Positions 1 to 9,926 of a stretch of 64,000 nt of DNA are shown here, in pieces. The stretch's first letter is position 1; every line of letters starts with the position of its first letter. The notes under the pieces were generated by a model. It had not been told where the DNA came from. It worked only from the letters and a program-made list of their open reading frames with translations, and ran no database searches. A program made the translations under genes and the position numbers. Origin of the DNA: Filosporella fistucella (Eukaryota; Ascomycota; Leotiomycetes; Helotiales). The DNA is taken from contig JAQJZZ010000013.1 of the NCBI GenBank assembly GCA_030077755.1, positions 1,612,001-1,676,000 on the forward strand. The letters run 5' to 3'.

Positions 1-215
1 GGTGCCGCTGCAATAGAAACTCCAAATACTTCATTCACTCCTTCCTCAGCAGCTTCAGGACTTAAACCTAGGTCCATGAGGTATGACAGCCTCTGCTTAC
101 TGGAAGGGTATACAACTCTATGTCTTGTGAGACCGAGGTTAAGAGCGTGCAACGAGCAAGAAACTGAAATGAAAACCTTGCTAGCAAGGCACAGAACAGC
201 AGAGAAGAAGGTCAT
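1..215 (-). CDS. partial hypothetical protein running off the left edge
   Basis: On the minus strand an ATG at 215-213 opens a frame that stays free of stops to base 1 (71 codons). The N-terminus is hydrophobic (MTFFSAVLCLASKVF), which could be a secretion signal, and is followed by a basic stretch and an acidic segment (LGLSPEAAEEGVNEVF). I do not recognise the family. The open frame is short and could be chance. The gene would continue left of the window, and no intron signal decides the matter. An antisense frame over 76-327 is also open but looks like a shadow. Confidence 0.3.
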   Translation of the reverse strand, partial: MTFFSAVLCLASKVFISVSCSLHALNLGLTRHRVVYPSSKQRLSYLMDLGLSPEAAEEGVNEVFGVSIAAA

Positions 216-845
216 GGATGTCTGGTGGGCTTGTATCGTGCCTTTTGATCGATATGAGAGGAGTTGGGGGTGGTGTGGGGTAGCTGGTGTGGTTGAGGCG
301 GAGGAGGTGGTGTTTGCTATTCATTAATCCTTGCCATGACTCTCGCACTGTGCAATCACAGCGGGTTTCGCGACGGGATGATCTTTTGAGCAGATGAAAG
401 AGGATCATGGCTCATACGAAAAACTTGGCTCTCATCTCATCTATAAACAATCAAGTAAGACAGGGCGAAAGTGGATTGATGAAGGATTTATGCTTGTTCT
501 GGTTTTTGTGGCTATTGAGCATGTAAGACTGCAGGATTTTTCCTCCAGAGCAGGTCGGCGGTGCAGAGCGACAAGAGGCGTCTGATGACATTTTATATAG
601 GAGGCTCTGCCAGGTCTTGGCCCTGAAAGCTATGTCGTAAAGGCCTACAATTCATAACTCGCGTGCACAGGACAGTAGCAGCTCCGTCTTAACGATGCCC
701 GCCAAGCGTTTTAAGGCAACCATAGCCCTGATGTGGTCAGAAGAAACACATTGATCTCCTGCATCCAATCTTTGAAGTGCTAGTAAAAGTAATGGGCCGT
801 TGAATAGACCTCGCAAAGGGATCTCACGATAACCTTTATGCGCCT
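216..845. other. intergenic, no gene seen
   Basis: About 630 bases with only short, low-quality frames on both strands. If the left-edge minus-strand frame is real, this holds its promoter. I see no repeat or RNA gene here. Confidence 0.4.
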
Positions 846-2310
846 TTGGACATTCAACTTCCCGATCCCGAAGATGTGTGTTCCACTTGCTTCAACCTTG
901 ATAAGCAAGGCTTGATCGGAAGGCTGCAAAACCCTTCAGCAGGCTCTGCTTCTTCAGCCGATTTCTTTCTTGATCATTATTTCTGGACTTCTCTTGAATT
1001 TTCTTCTCATGGTTCCCTTGATGCTAATGTGGACGATATTCCAGGTCAATTGGTCATAGGCGAAGAGCCGTTAACTTACTATCCTCGGCAAGGAGCGGGT
1101 GGGACATTGGCAGAGTGTTGTGGGAAGGCATCATGGCCAATCTTGCAGTGATAAGCAATGGGGCCCAGAAGTTTTTGAGATCAGTCTGACCCTCCACTAT
1201 TTACATGTATGTTTTGAGAGTAGAACTCATTCCCCTAGTCGTAGTTGAATTTTATACCAAGCAAGGTCTGTATCACCCACCGCCATGTATTAATAGGAGG
1301 TGTCGATAAGAGAAATGCTATTTAAAGTGTAGGATATTCTCTTCCATGGTCAACATTTGGCATAGCCAACGATACTCCCAATCTTCTGGACACCTCGATA
1401 TGCGTCGAGAACCTGAAGGTGTGGCCTACAAAGTGCGTAGATGGGAAATTCTAATTACGAGACACACGGCCCTTCCAAGCACCTGGACGGCTTCTAGACC
1501 TTGGGACCCTTCACAAATAGCTATACCAACTTTGTTTAATTCCTCGCGAATGGGAAGACTTAAGTCCATTGCTCTCAGCTATTGCTGGCTCAGTTAATTA
1601 AGGCTCAAGCGAAGACTACTTTAAAATCAAACCTCAGGGAACACACCGGCCGATAGTCTTCCAAAACCTTTCGGGAAGTAACTTTTATATCAAAAGGAAT
1701 TAACGTCAGATATTTGTAGATAGACTTTCTAGGTACTATCCAAGACGACATGAGTGATTCCGTACCCATGACAGTTTACCGTGGAGATTTGAACTTTACT
1801 GTCATAGCCCGTCTTGCACACGATAGCACACATCTAGCGTTCTACAAACCGGGAATAGCAAGCGATACAAACCCATTGGATACCCGTGCATGGGCATAAC
1901 AGGAGCGTCTTCTGGCTCCACTGACTATGTTGATATACGCGGAAAAGCCCTGTTTGGGAATGTCAGAGAGCCGCGACTTGCGAATGTCGGTCACTACAAA
2001 TCGGCGAAGAGATTACAAGATATCTTGACGTTTAGGCTATTGGAGATTTGAAAAGGACCATAGAGCCCAAACATAATGCAAACTCAATCGAGACCGGTAT
2101 AAACTGGCTTCGGATTTTATCCGTCTACTCGCAGTTGAAACTGACAAAAGCTAGCGGTTGCTTACCTGCGCTGTCAGGGCGGGCGGCTCATTTCTCTCAG
2201 CTCATGCATGGCGAATATCTTTATTGGCTATGGACTAAAGGCTTCCCACTATCCCTGCTCTGGTTTTGCAAAGAATACGTGCAGCCGCTAAGTAATACAA
2301 GTATGCCCCC
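846..2310 (+). pseudogene. decayed HET-domain (heterokaryon incompatibility) gene
   Basis: Pieces of a HET protein can be read in order but in different frames. A Cys-containing start (CSTCFNL) lies near 880. The HET core start reads IALSYCWLS near 1575-1593, where intact proteins have a YxxLSYCWG motif. The next block reads PLDTRAWA, then a stop, then QERLLAP near 1875-1920, where intact genes have RAWTLQERLLAP. The C-terminal block near 2100-2275 reads NWLRILSVYSQLKLT, then LPALSGRA, then YLYWLW, matching the usual W..iv..YS...T and LPALSGLA..YLAGLW pattern. Several frameshifts and stops separate the blocks, so no full protein is possible. The block order and motifs are typical of large HET families in filamentous ascomycetes. 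The 5' limit is uncertain. Confidence 0.75.
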
Positions 2311-2346
2311 GGCTGATATTCCAGTTTCGATATATGGGCACCTCAA

Positions 2347-3103
2347 TTATCTCACCCTCTTCTGCGCTGCATGAACTTCCCTCTTATGGCGCGGCAACTT
2401 GTCCTTGCGAGAGAATGTTTGATAACACTCGTCGCACATGACACCTTGAGGAGGATACCCGCTCTCTTCGGCCCAGACCTTGTGGTTGCTCCAAACATGT
2501 CGATCCTTTTGGCTTTGGCTCTTTGCCTCAGCCCAGCTGCAGTCTTCTTTGGGACATTGGCGGTGGGCGGAGGCGTGACTTCTGAGGGACGTTAAACAGA
2601 ATGCCCTTCAGATATTGAGATATGCGAACTTACTTCGTGTCGTCGGTATTACATCCACGATACTGACAGTCTTTCCATGTACAAAGGGAGCGAGCCTTGG
2701 AAGTTGTCTTGCGTGGAGTAGATGGCATGGAGTCCAAAGACTCCTCGCTTGCCTCTCCTCTGGGCTGATCGCCTTCGTAGAGATGCGACGAGACTTGTCC
2801 CGCCACGCCAACGTCAAATGCCCCTATGTGGGGTGGAGACAGCATGCCATCATCTCAGAAATGATGGATGGGCGCGGCGTCATTCGAATAGGTCTCCAAA
2901 TCTTGATGCTGGATTAGCAGCAGTGCCGGATCGATGGGAGCGTCAACACTCCACACAGGAGCTGGCGCGGATGGTGATACTTCATATTGAAGCACTGCCG
3001 AGTCCGTGTTGGAGATAAACCATGCCATAGTGTCGTCGTAGTCTGCAGAAGCTGAGTAACTCTCTTCGACATGAGAAACAGCTGGGCTATGTGAGAAAGC
3101 CAT
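2347..3103 (-). pseudogene. C2H2 zinc-finger protein with one in-frame TGA (pseudogene or unrecognised intron)
   Basis: Two exons on the minus strand, 3103..2634 and 2581..2347, are joined across a clean 52-nt intron (GTAAGT...CTCAG). They keep one frame of 234 codons plus stop. The C-terminal half carries C2H2-type fingers: CTWKDCQY, then CPKEDCSWAE...RHVWSNH, then CDECYQTFSRKDKL..H....H. The N-terminal half is acidic and Ser-rich, as in an activation region. The problem is a TGA at 2857-2855 between the two halves, in the same frame; a CGA to TGA transition would explain it. A spliced way round exists (donor GTGTTG at 2949, acceptor CATAG ending at 2824, 126 nt, in frame), but the donor is poor. 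Start chosen at the ATG at 3103. It is divergent to the deaminase gene. Confidence 0.6.
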
Positions 3104-3322
3104 GATGTAGATTAAAGCTGTAGCGGGCCTCTGGGCGAAAGAACTGTATTGCTGTACAAGGAACGACAATTTTCCATAAAGTGCTGTAGCTTGAAATATT
3201 AGGACAATACGGGGCTGCCGGGCGTAATTTTGGTCTTGCTGATCATTGGATGGAATTGTGGTAGGCCAAGATTGGCAATATGACTACATGGGATGCTGCA
3301 TCTCTCATTACGTGGTCCAATA

Positions 3323-3405
3323 AGATGTGTAGCCCCCCCATGAGATGTGTATTGCCCCCAACGAGATGTGTATTGCCCCCAACGAGATGTGTACTGCCTC
3401 CCGTG
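3323..3405. repeat. tandem repeat, ~21 bp x 4
   Basis: Four copies of a 20-21 bp unit start with AGATGTGT at 3323, 3343, 3364 and 3385. The two middle copies are identical, and the outer ones differ at a few bases. It sits between the divergent C2H2 and deaminase genes, about 115 bp before the deaminase ATG. Confidence 0.9.
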
Positions 3406-3518
3406 ACATCGTTAGGTAATATCTAAGGCTGACTCCATGGTGCTACGTAGAGCTGAGAGCCTTCAGTTTTATTGTGCCTGTTATCACAGCTCCTCCATCA
3501 TATCATCCTAGACACACT

Positions 3519-4998
3519 ATGGTAATGGTCTCATCCCAGGATTTCCAGATGGTCACCGACAAAGCAGCATTGACTCGAGAACGTGGCGAGACTCGCAAAC
3601 AATTGTTGATCAATTCGGCTTTACTGAGCCTGATCGAACCTGTTCGTGGAGAACCAACAGAATGTCTCCTCGAGTGTCACCCTGACGCCGATGTTTTTAA
3701 AAGTAGCCAGCTAAAGGAGAAATTCCTCGACTCATTCGCGCTTATCTGCTCAACTTCAAGCTCCGGCAAGGAGACCGCTTCGGCCGTCTGCATGGAGCAA
3801 GAAAGGCCCTCTGGAACCATTTTACGTATTGCTCGTAATCGTGGTCTATCGCAGCAAGACCGTATTGGGCTTGAAAGGGTGCTACAAATTCTTGTTGCTG
3901 CAGCAAATGGAGGTACGTAATCATTTATGGCGACTGCCACGCAGGGCTACTCACACTTCGCCTACTGCAGAGAAGCTATCAAGGCAAGCGGAGACCGAAA
4001 TTCTCGAGGAGGTGGTTCTTTTAGACGAAAGCCGCATATTGTCGCTGGTACAAAAGCTTGAGAAAGGTGGAATACGACGTGTCTTTGAACTGGGAATGTC
4101 CAAGATATCCAGTCGCGATTCCAACCAAGAAATACTTAGGGAACCAGGTTTTGGGCATTGGATGAAGACATGCCCTTTCATAGCTACACCCCTAAACTCC
4201 TCTGGGACCTCTCAGCTCAGCTCTCTGGTGGAATGGGCATCGCAGGCTCGATGGGTATATCAAAAGCATTTGCGGAGCTTGCTCGCCTGCGGCTCAACGC
4301 CGAATCCGCCCTGTATGGAAACTCTTTACAAACTTGCTCGTTATTGGGGAGCCATCAAGTCCATGGTCAAACTTGCCATGAAACAGCCCGAGATCTTTGC
4401 AGGTATTCACATTCGGGATGTTAAAGCCCCCGCGCCGGAAAAATTCGCACTTCATCAGGAGAAAACACCACTCCGGAAAGCTCTCAAGCGACTACTCAAG
4501 AACGATTGCGAGATGACGTTGGACAAGTTGGCCCAGCGCTGGGAATCAGATGATGTAGAGGTCAATTTGCGCAGAGCATGTCGCTTAACGCTTACACTCC
4601 ATGCAGAAATACAGCTCCTCGAATTCTATGACCGCAACCCAGCTTTGGTGCCCCAGCTACGTTTGATGGGTACGAGTAAAAAGGCCTGCTATCTTTGTTA
4701 CGAGTTTCTACTTCGACATCCACTCCACATCCGGGTATCAGCTTGTCATCAAAAGGTTTACCCTACATGGATGCCGCCATCCTCCCGTGATATTGCTGGA
4801 GTGGTCAAGAGCAAAGTTTTTTGGAAATTCAGTAAACATATTGAACAGGTGACTGTTGAAGCGCTGAGGACAGGTCTAGCGGCTTCACGGCGGCCTATGA
4901 GCAAGGATTCAACTGCAGGTCCGTCTTTAACAGCATCAGCGACTGTACCTACCGAGGTTCTGGGTATAGCGCCTAGTACAGCGATATATACCTTTTGA
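3519..4998 (+). CDS. OTT_1508-like fungal deaminase-fold protein
   Basis: Exons 3519..3912 and 3971..4998, joined across a 58-nt intron (GTACGT...CTGCAG), give 473 aa. The C-terminal part has the zinc-deaminase signature: HAE at residues 342-344 (LHAEIQLLEFY) and a CxxC at 371-374 (KACYLCYEFLL), followed by H and YPTW. This is the layout of the fungal OTT_1508-like deaminase family (Pfam PF14441). In deaminases the His and two Cys bind zinc and the Glu is the proton shuttle; all are present, so catalysis is plausible, but the substrate is unknown. The N-terminal ~300 aa are helical-looking and family-specific. The frame is also open upstream to 3474 without an ATG, so 3519 is the first ATG. 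A tandem repeat lies just upstream. Confidence 0.8.
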
Positions 4999-5608
4999 GG
5001 GCGATAGCATAACGGGCGGAGGAGCTGAGACAACAATGGCGGGGCTATGAGAAGGGTAAACTGTTCACAAAAGAGAGCCATGAAATACCAGTATACTCAT
5101 AGATCAAGTTGGCACGCCACGTAGAAAGTAGTCCAAATGAATCGACTTTCCAGTGTCTACCAAACACGTCCCATATACTACTCTATGCAGCAGGACTCAG
5201 CTGTGAGACTTAGTTGCGAATCGCGACTTCGGGCTCGGCGCGTCACAATGATACTTTACATGACCGTTTGGTGCATAATCTGTCGAAAGGGGGCTGATCT
5301 TCATAAAGAAGACTTGCTATAATTAGTGATTTCTTTCACAGCACATATGACATTCTACTTGATGTATTTAAGTTTTATTACGAGAATGACTTACATTTCA
5401 GTTTTGAAAGAAATTAGTCAGACATAAAAGCATAGATAACTATTGAAGTTGGGAGGTCTAGGTTGCAGTAAGTTAGGCGGAGGTGGACGGAATGAGCGAA
5501 GGTTAATTCTATACGTTTAATATGTCACATACAGACTTTGACCGGGCGAACACAGCCTACCTGACTGCTAGCCACTCGGCCGGACTAGAACGAATCAACA
5601 TGGAAAAG

Positions 5609-5758
5609 CGCCGCAATTTATTGCTGCCAACAGCTGTGGGGGGCCATCCACATGCTACTCGGCCTCATCAATATTCGAGACCACGCCGCAACTTCTTGCT
5701 GCCAACAGCTGTGGGGGGCCATCCACATGCTACTCGGCCTCATCAAGATTGAGACCAC
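5609..5758. repeat. 75-bp direct duplication
   Basis: A unit starting CGCCGCAA at 5609 is repeated at 5684 with only a few changes, the longest identical core being about 45 bp around CCAACAGCTGTGGGGGGCCA. It lies about 125 bp upstream of the dynamin-like start codon. Confidence 0.9.
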
Positions 5759-5825
5759 GTCGGGTCTGAAATGAAGCATAAAGTAGGAGTTTTGGACAAT
5801 CATCCTTCATATAATCTTCATTGTA

Positions 5826-5879
5826 CCATCACTCACACCATTACTCACACCATCACTCATACCATCACTCACACCATCA
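5826..5879. repeat. 12-bp microrepeat in dynamin leader
   Basis: About four and a half copies of an ACCATCACTCAC-like unit end four bases before the ATG at 5883. One copy has ATTACT and one has CTCATA in place of the consensus. It probably lies in the 5' leader. Confidence 0.85.
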
Positions 5880-5882
5880 AAC

Positions 5883-8139
5883 ATGGCGGCCGCAGACATC
5901 CCAATGGGAGACCATCGAAACCTCTTAGATATCATTGACAGCCTCCGTGCTCAAGGAGTCGGCCGGTATGTGGCCCTTCCCGAGATTATAGTCTGCGGTG
6001 ATCAGTCTGCGGGCAAGAGCTCCGTCCTTGAAGCTATTTCTGGTATGCGGTTCCCTACAAAAGACGGCGTTTGCACTCGTTTCGTGACAGAGTTGGTCCT
6101 GCGCCGAGGCCAGAACGCAAGCACAAAGGTATTCATCATACCCGGCGAAGCTCGATACGACAAAGAAAAAGAGGATCTCGAGCATTGGAAACCCCAGTCC
6201 AGTGTAGAAAGTGACGGTCTCGAAGCAGTGACAGAGGAGGCAATGGAAGTCATGGGGATTTCGGATGCTCGAAAGTTCTACGACGATATCCTTCGCATCG
6301 AGCTCACCGGCCCCAGCCAACCGCATCTAACAATGGTAGACCTCCCTGGTCTCTTCAGGACTGGAAACAAGGAGCAATCTGACACCGATGTCGACACAGT
6401 ACGTAGCATGGTTGAGAAATATATGGCTCGGCCTAGGAGCATTATTCTAGCCGTAGTGTCGGCTAAGAACGAGTATGTCCTCCAGGAAGTGACATCAATG
6501 GCCAAACACGCCGACCCAGAGGGACTACGTACTATGGGGCTTATCACAAAGCCCGATACACTGGATATTGGCTCCGATTCCGAGGCGTACTGGGTGCGTC
6601 TCGCGCAGAACACTGAAGTGGAGCTGCGTCTCGGGTGGCATGTTCTGAGGAACCGCAACTTCGAGCAGCGGGGCTCGACTTCGGCCCAACGTGATGCCAC
6701 CGAGAACGATTTTTTTTCCGGAGGCATCTGGATCAGCGTCAATAGAGAGCACTGTGGTGTGGAAGCTCTGAGGATCAGACTCAGCTCTGTCCTCAAGGAC
6801 CAGATCCTGTCTCAGCTACCAAGCCTAGTTCAAGATGTGGAGAATGGCATCCACGAATGCACAGAAAAGCTTGAACGACTTGGCCCTGTCCGAGGAACTT
6901 CGACGGAGCAGCTAAAGTACCTCCTTCACCTGAGTGAGGAGTATACATCCCTGACGAGGCAGGCGATTGATGGCACGTACGGGGACCGCTTCTTCGGCGC
7001 TAGGGAGAAGCATGACGGATATCCTAGGAGGCTCAGGGCCGTGGTGCAGAATCTGCTGCTTGAATTCAGACAGGAAATGTTCTTGAATGGACAGAGCCAG
7101 AGAATTACCGAGTCAGAGAGTGAAGGTGAGGACGAAAACGAAACCAGCGAGTCGCCCTGTATTCCTAGGTCTCGATACGTTGAGCAGGTCGCCTTTCGCT
7201 TGAAGTTTAGCAGGGGACGCGAGCTACCAGGCCTTTTCAGCCCGCTTATTGTTGGCGATCTCTTCGAAGAGCAATGCGAACCGTGGCGAAAAATTGCGAA
7301 AGCGCTGGTCGAGGACATCGTGGAAGCTGTACATCAGACGACGGAGCTCGTGATCCGACACGTTGCTGCCACTGATATCGTTATTGAGGTGCTTAAGTTT
7401 GTCCACAAAATGATAGAAGAACTCAAGATCGGACTGGACGCTAAGGTTGACGAGTTACTGGTTTCTGCCACGCAGCATCCCATTACATACAATCGTCAGT
7501 TGACGGACAATGCTCAGAAGGCCCAACAGGCACGGCACAAGCGCGCCATCAGACAGCTCATTCGCAAGGTATTTGGCTCACAACACTTCGATGACGTGGA
7601 CAGGAAGATCAATCTCAATCCGGTACATTTCGTGGACCTTCTGGCACAGGGTCTCGAACCCAATATGGAGCTATTCGGAAGCTCCACGGCGGTTGACTAT
7701 ATGGAGGCATATTACAAGGCAAGTTGCACGTGGAATGACAATATCCGGTATACTGACTATAGTCCTACTATTCTAGGTTGCAGTGAACAGATTTATCGAC
7801 GACGTTAGCGTGCTGGCAGTTGAAGACTGTCTTATCAGAAAGGTTGCTGAGCTCTTCCGATCGGACAAGGTCTTGGACATGAGCTCGGATGATATCTCTC
7901 GCCTCGCAGGTGAGACTGCAGAGTCTTCTGTTGAGAGGAAGCGTCTGGTAGATAAGCGCAAGATGCTCGATGAGGGATTACGGGGTCTCAAGGGCTTACA
8001 AAAGCAAAAGCAATTCACCCGCCCTGCTGACTGGGGTCCGGTGTCATCAGGAGGTTTGGAAGAACAACTGGAAAAGACTACATCCGATTCAGAGAGTGCA
8101 TCAATCGTCAGCTTCGTTAGATCGCCGTCCCTGAGATAG
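5883..8139 (+). CDS. dynamin-like (Mx-type) large GTPase
   Basis: Exons 5883..7718 and 7777..8139 encode 732 aa. The GTPase motifs are intact: P-loop GDQSAGKSS (39-47), switch T65, DLPGL (153-157) and TKPD (222-225). The stalk follows, and the C-terminus (AVEDCLIRKVAELF and the next ~60 residues) is the GTPase effector region. There is no PH or transmembrane segment, which puts it with the Mx / fungal dynamin-like group rather than Vps1 or the mitochondrial fusion dynamins. The intron (7719-7776, 58 nt) begins GCAAGT, not GT, and ends CTATTCTAG; only this splice restores EAYYKVAVNRFIDDVS. Such proteins oligomerise and remodel membranes or act in defence, but the cellular role of these accessory fungal members is not established. 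Confidence 0.9.
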
Positions 8140-9135
8140 ATTTCTAAGACAGAATACACCTACCCCATCATGGAAACTTTCAATTCCCTGGTGCTCAAGT
8201 CTACAAAGTATCAGGATCATATTCCTGATGCAATTTGACTGTATACATCTCAAGAAAAGCACACTAGCCGTCGGAATCTCCTCTTCATCCAGCTACGGCG
8301 ACATGCCGAGTTACGTGACCCGACCTTACATGACATGATCACTGAAATTTTCCTTATTAATGTAACTTTATTGTTAGGAGGACATTATCTTGACTTACAT
8401 AAATCGTAGAATGCGCAGAGGAAGCTTAGTGTGGCGGCTTGTGCCTTCTTTGACAGCCATACAGAAATATTCATAGCGGAGCAGTGTGTAAGTGCGACTT
8501 ATAACAAATAAGTTAGACAATTGCTCAGCAAATAGGCATCACATGCGTGAATACCATGACGTTGAATTGGTGTTGTCCGGTAAGTTGTGAGGCTGAACCA
8601 TTAGTCACGTGGTCTTCCCCAAGAAGGGTGCAGAAACGGATTCCCGGGCAAAGTTCGGTAAGGAAACTATAGCCGGGGCACACAGGAGGCTAAAAATGTG
8701 TTCCATGTAATGGCGCGCAGGCTAACTCCGGCCGTGCCTACGATGCTCAGGCTCTGCTCAGGCTCGGCTCACCCTCAGCTTAGGTTAAAGCAGCAGCTGC
8801 TCACGTCCAGGGACTGAGACGGAACTAGCGAAAGGGAAAATTAATCCTGAGTCTATGGGTATTCAATCTGTTTGTGTAAGTAATGGAGGCCACTCAACAC
8901 AACGTAAAAGCAATTCCACCCTTGATGAAACAACCGAAGATGCCGGAGATAATTACTGAGATTTTTGGAAGCTTGTGAAACCACGAAGTAGGAGTTTCAT
9001 GTCTGAAAAGAAAGGCAGAACGCTAGATTATTCTACAACATGTCTATCAAAAGTGCTATAATTACTACCTATATATGTGATAAAAGTTACCTGTGTCCAT
9101 CTTTTCGAATCAAACGCCTTAGACGCATCCTCAAA
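8140..9135. other. intergenic, holds dispersed repeat A copy 1
   Basis: No gene seen. The segment 8632-8870 is a diverged copy of a repeat also found at 22914-23216. The rest shows nothing notable. Confidence 0.5.
8632..8870. repeat. dispersed repeat family A, copy 1
   Basis: It matches 22914-23216 collinearly. Shared landmarks are CGGGCAAA, GGAAACTAT, a CTCAGGCTC-rich middle, AGCAGCAG..CTCACGTCCA, ACGGAAC.AGCGAAA and, at the right end, CCTGAGTCTATGGGTAT. The middle is about 60 bp shorter here. No coding capacity and no clear terminal repeats were seen. Confidence 0.8.
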
Positions 9136-9926
9136 ATGGTGTCCTATCATCACAGAGATCGTTTTCCCCACCTCGCTGGCCCTAGATCAAACGTCACAGC
9201 GCTTGATCAAATTGCCAGACTCCAAAAAACTATCAAAGACAAACAGAAGTCATCAGAGCTTACAACAAACAATTCAATGAATTCCATAGAGAAAGGGAGT
9301 CTTTGCTCGCAACTATCGCCAAGCTCAAAGACCAAAACAAGGTTGTGTTTGACAGAAACTCACTGCTTGGAACCATCTCCAACTTGGTAGAGCAAATCCA
9401 TATCGTCCAAAAAGCTTTACGAGATAAGGAGATGAGAGAAGAGCAGCAACCAGAGATCAGCAAGGGGCTTTGGAAAGAACCTTACAGCTTTTGGATGAAA
9501 AGAATGCCGCATTCTTGCAGGAAAGTGAGGAGCTTCATCTGCAGCTTCGAAATTCTATCATGTACCTCGAAAGACAGAAGGCAGCTGCTGGAAAAAGTTC
9601 GTGGGAGTGGAAGAAATCCTTTGTTGTGGGAGAAGATGAGACATGAGGAACTGCGGGATAGACAGGTGGCATTCGAGATACCTCTGCCAGAAGGAGAACT
9701 TGAGAAAACGCTGCTGGAAGAGAGGAAAAACGAAAGAGATGGGTTTCGTGAATCCAGAAAGAGTTTAGAGAAGACGGTGGTTGAATTCAGACAGAAGATG
9801 GAGAAGTTAGAGGTGAAGAACTTCGAAACACTGATTGACGTAGTACTTGGCTTAGCAGGACAAATTGGAAGAGAGATTTCAAGCCACAGAAGCACCAAGG
9901 ACAACGACAACGACTTTGGAGTTTAA
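9136..9926 (+). pseudogene. broken coiled-coil protein gene
   Basis: Coiled-coil-type sequence is readable from an ATG at 9136 but jumps frame several times. It starts in one frame (ALDQIARLQKTIKDKQ) and moves to another near 9240-9290 (AYNKQFNEF, then ESLLATIAKLKDQNK). It then needs a further shift near 9475 (RTLQLLDEKNAAFLQ, EELHLQLRNS), and returns near 9640 (EELRDRQVAFE, LEKTLLEERKNERD, KSLEKTVVEFRQKME) to the stop at 9926. No GT-AG pairs that repair the joins were found, so I read it as a frameshifted pseudogene. Function unknown; heptad-like Leu/Lys/Glu patterns are the only clue. Confidence 0.5.

Larger units (their letters stand above)
4999..5882. other. intergenic with direct repeats
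   Basis: There is no convincing gene. Short frames near 5137-5322 and 5522-5752 are low quality, and the second simply reads through the 75-bp duplication. The right end is the leader of the dynamin-like gene. Confidence 0.5.

Noticed and set aside
5522..5752. 76-codon frame with a repeated peptide
   Set aside because: The repetition comes from the 75-bp DNA duplication, not from a protein repeat under selection.
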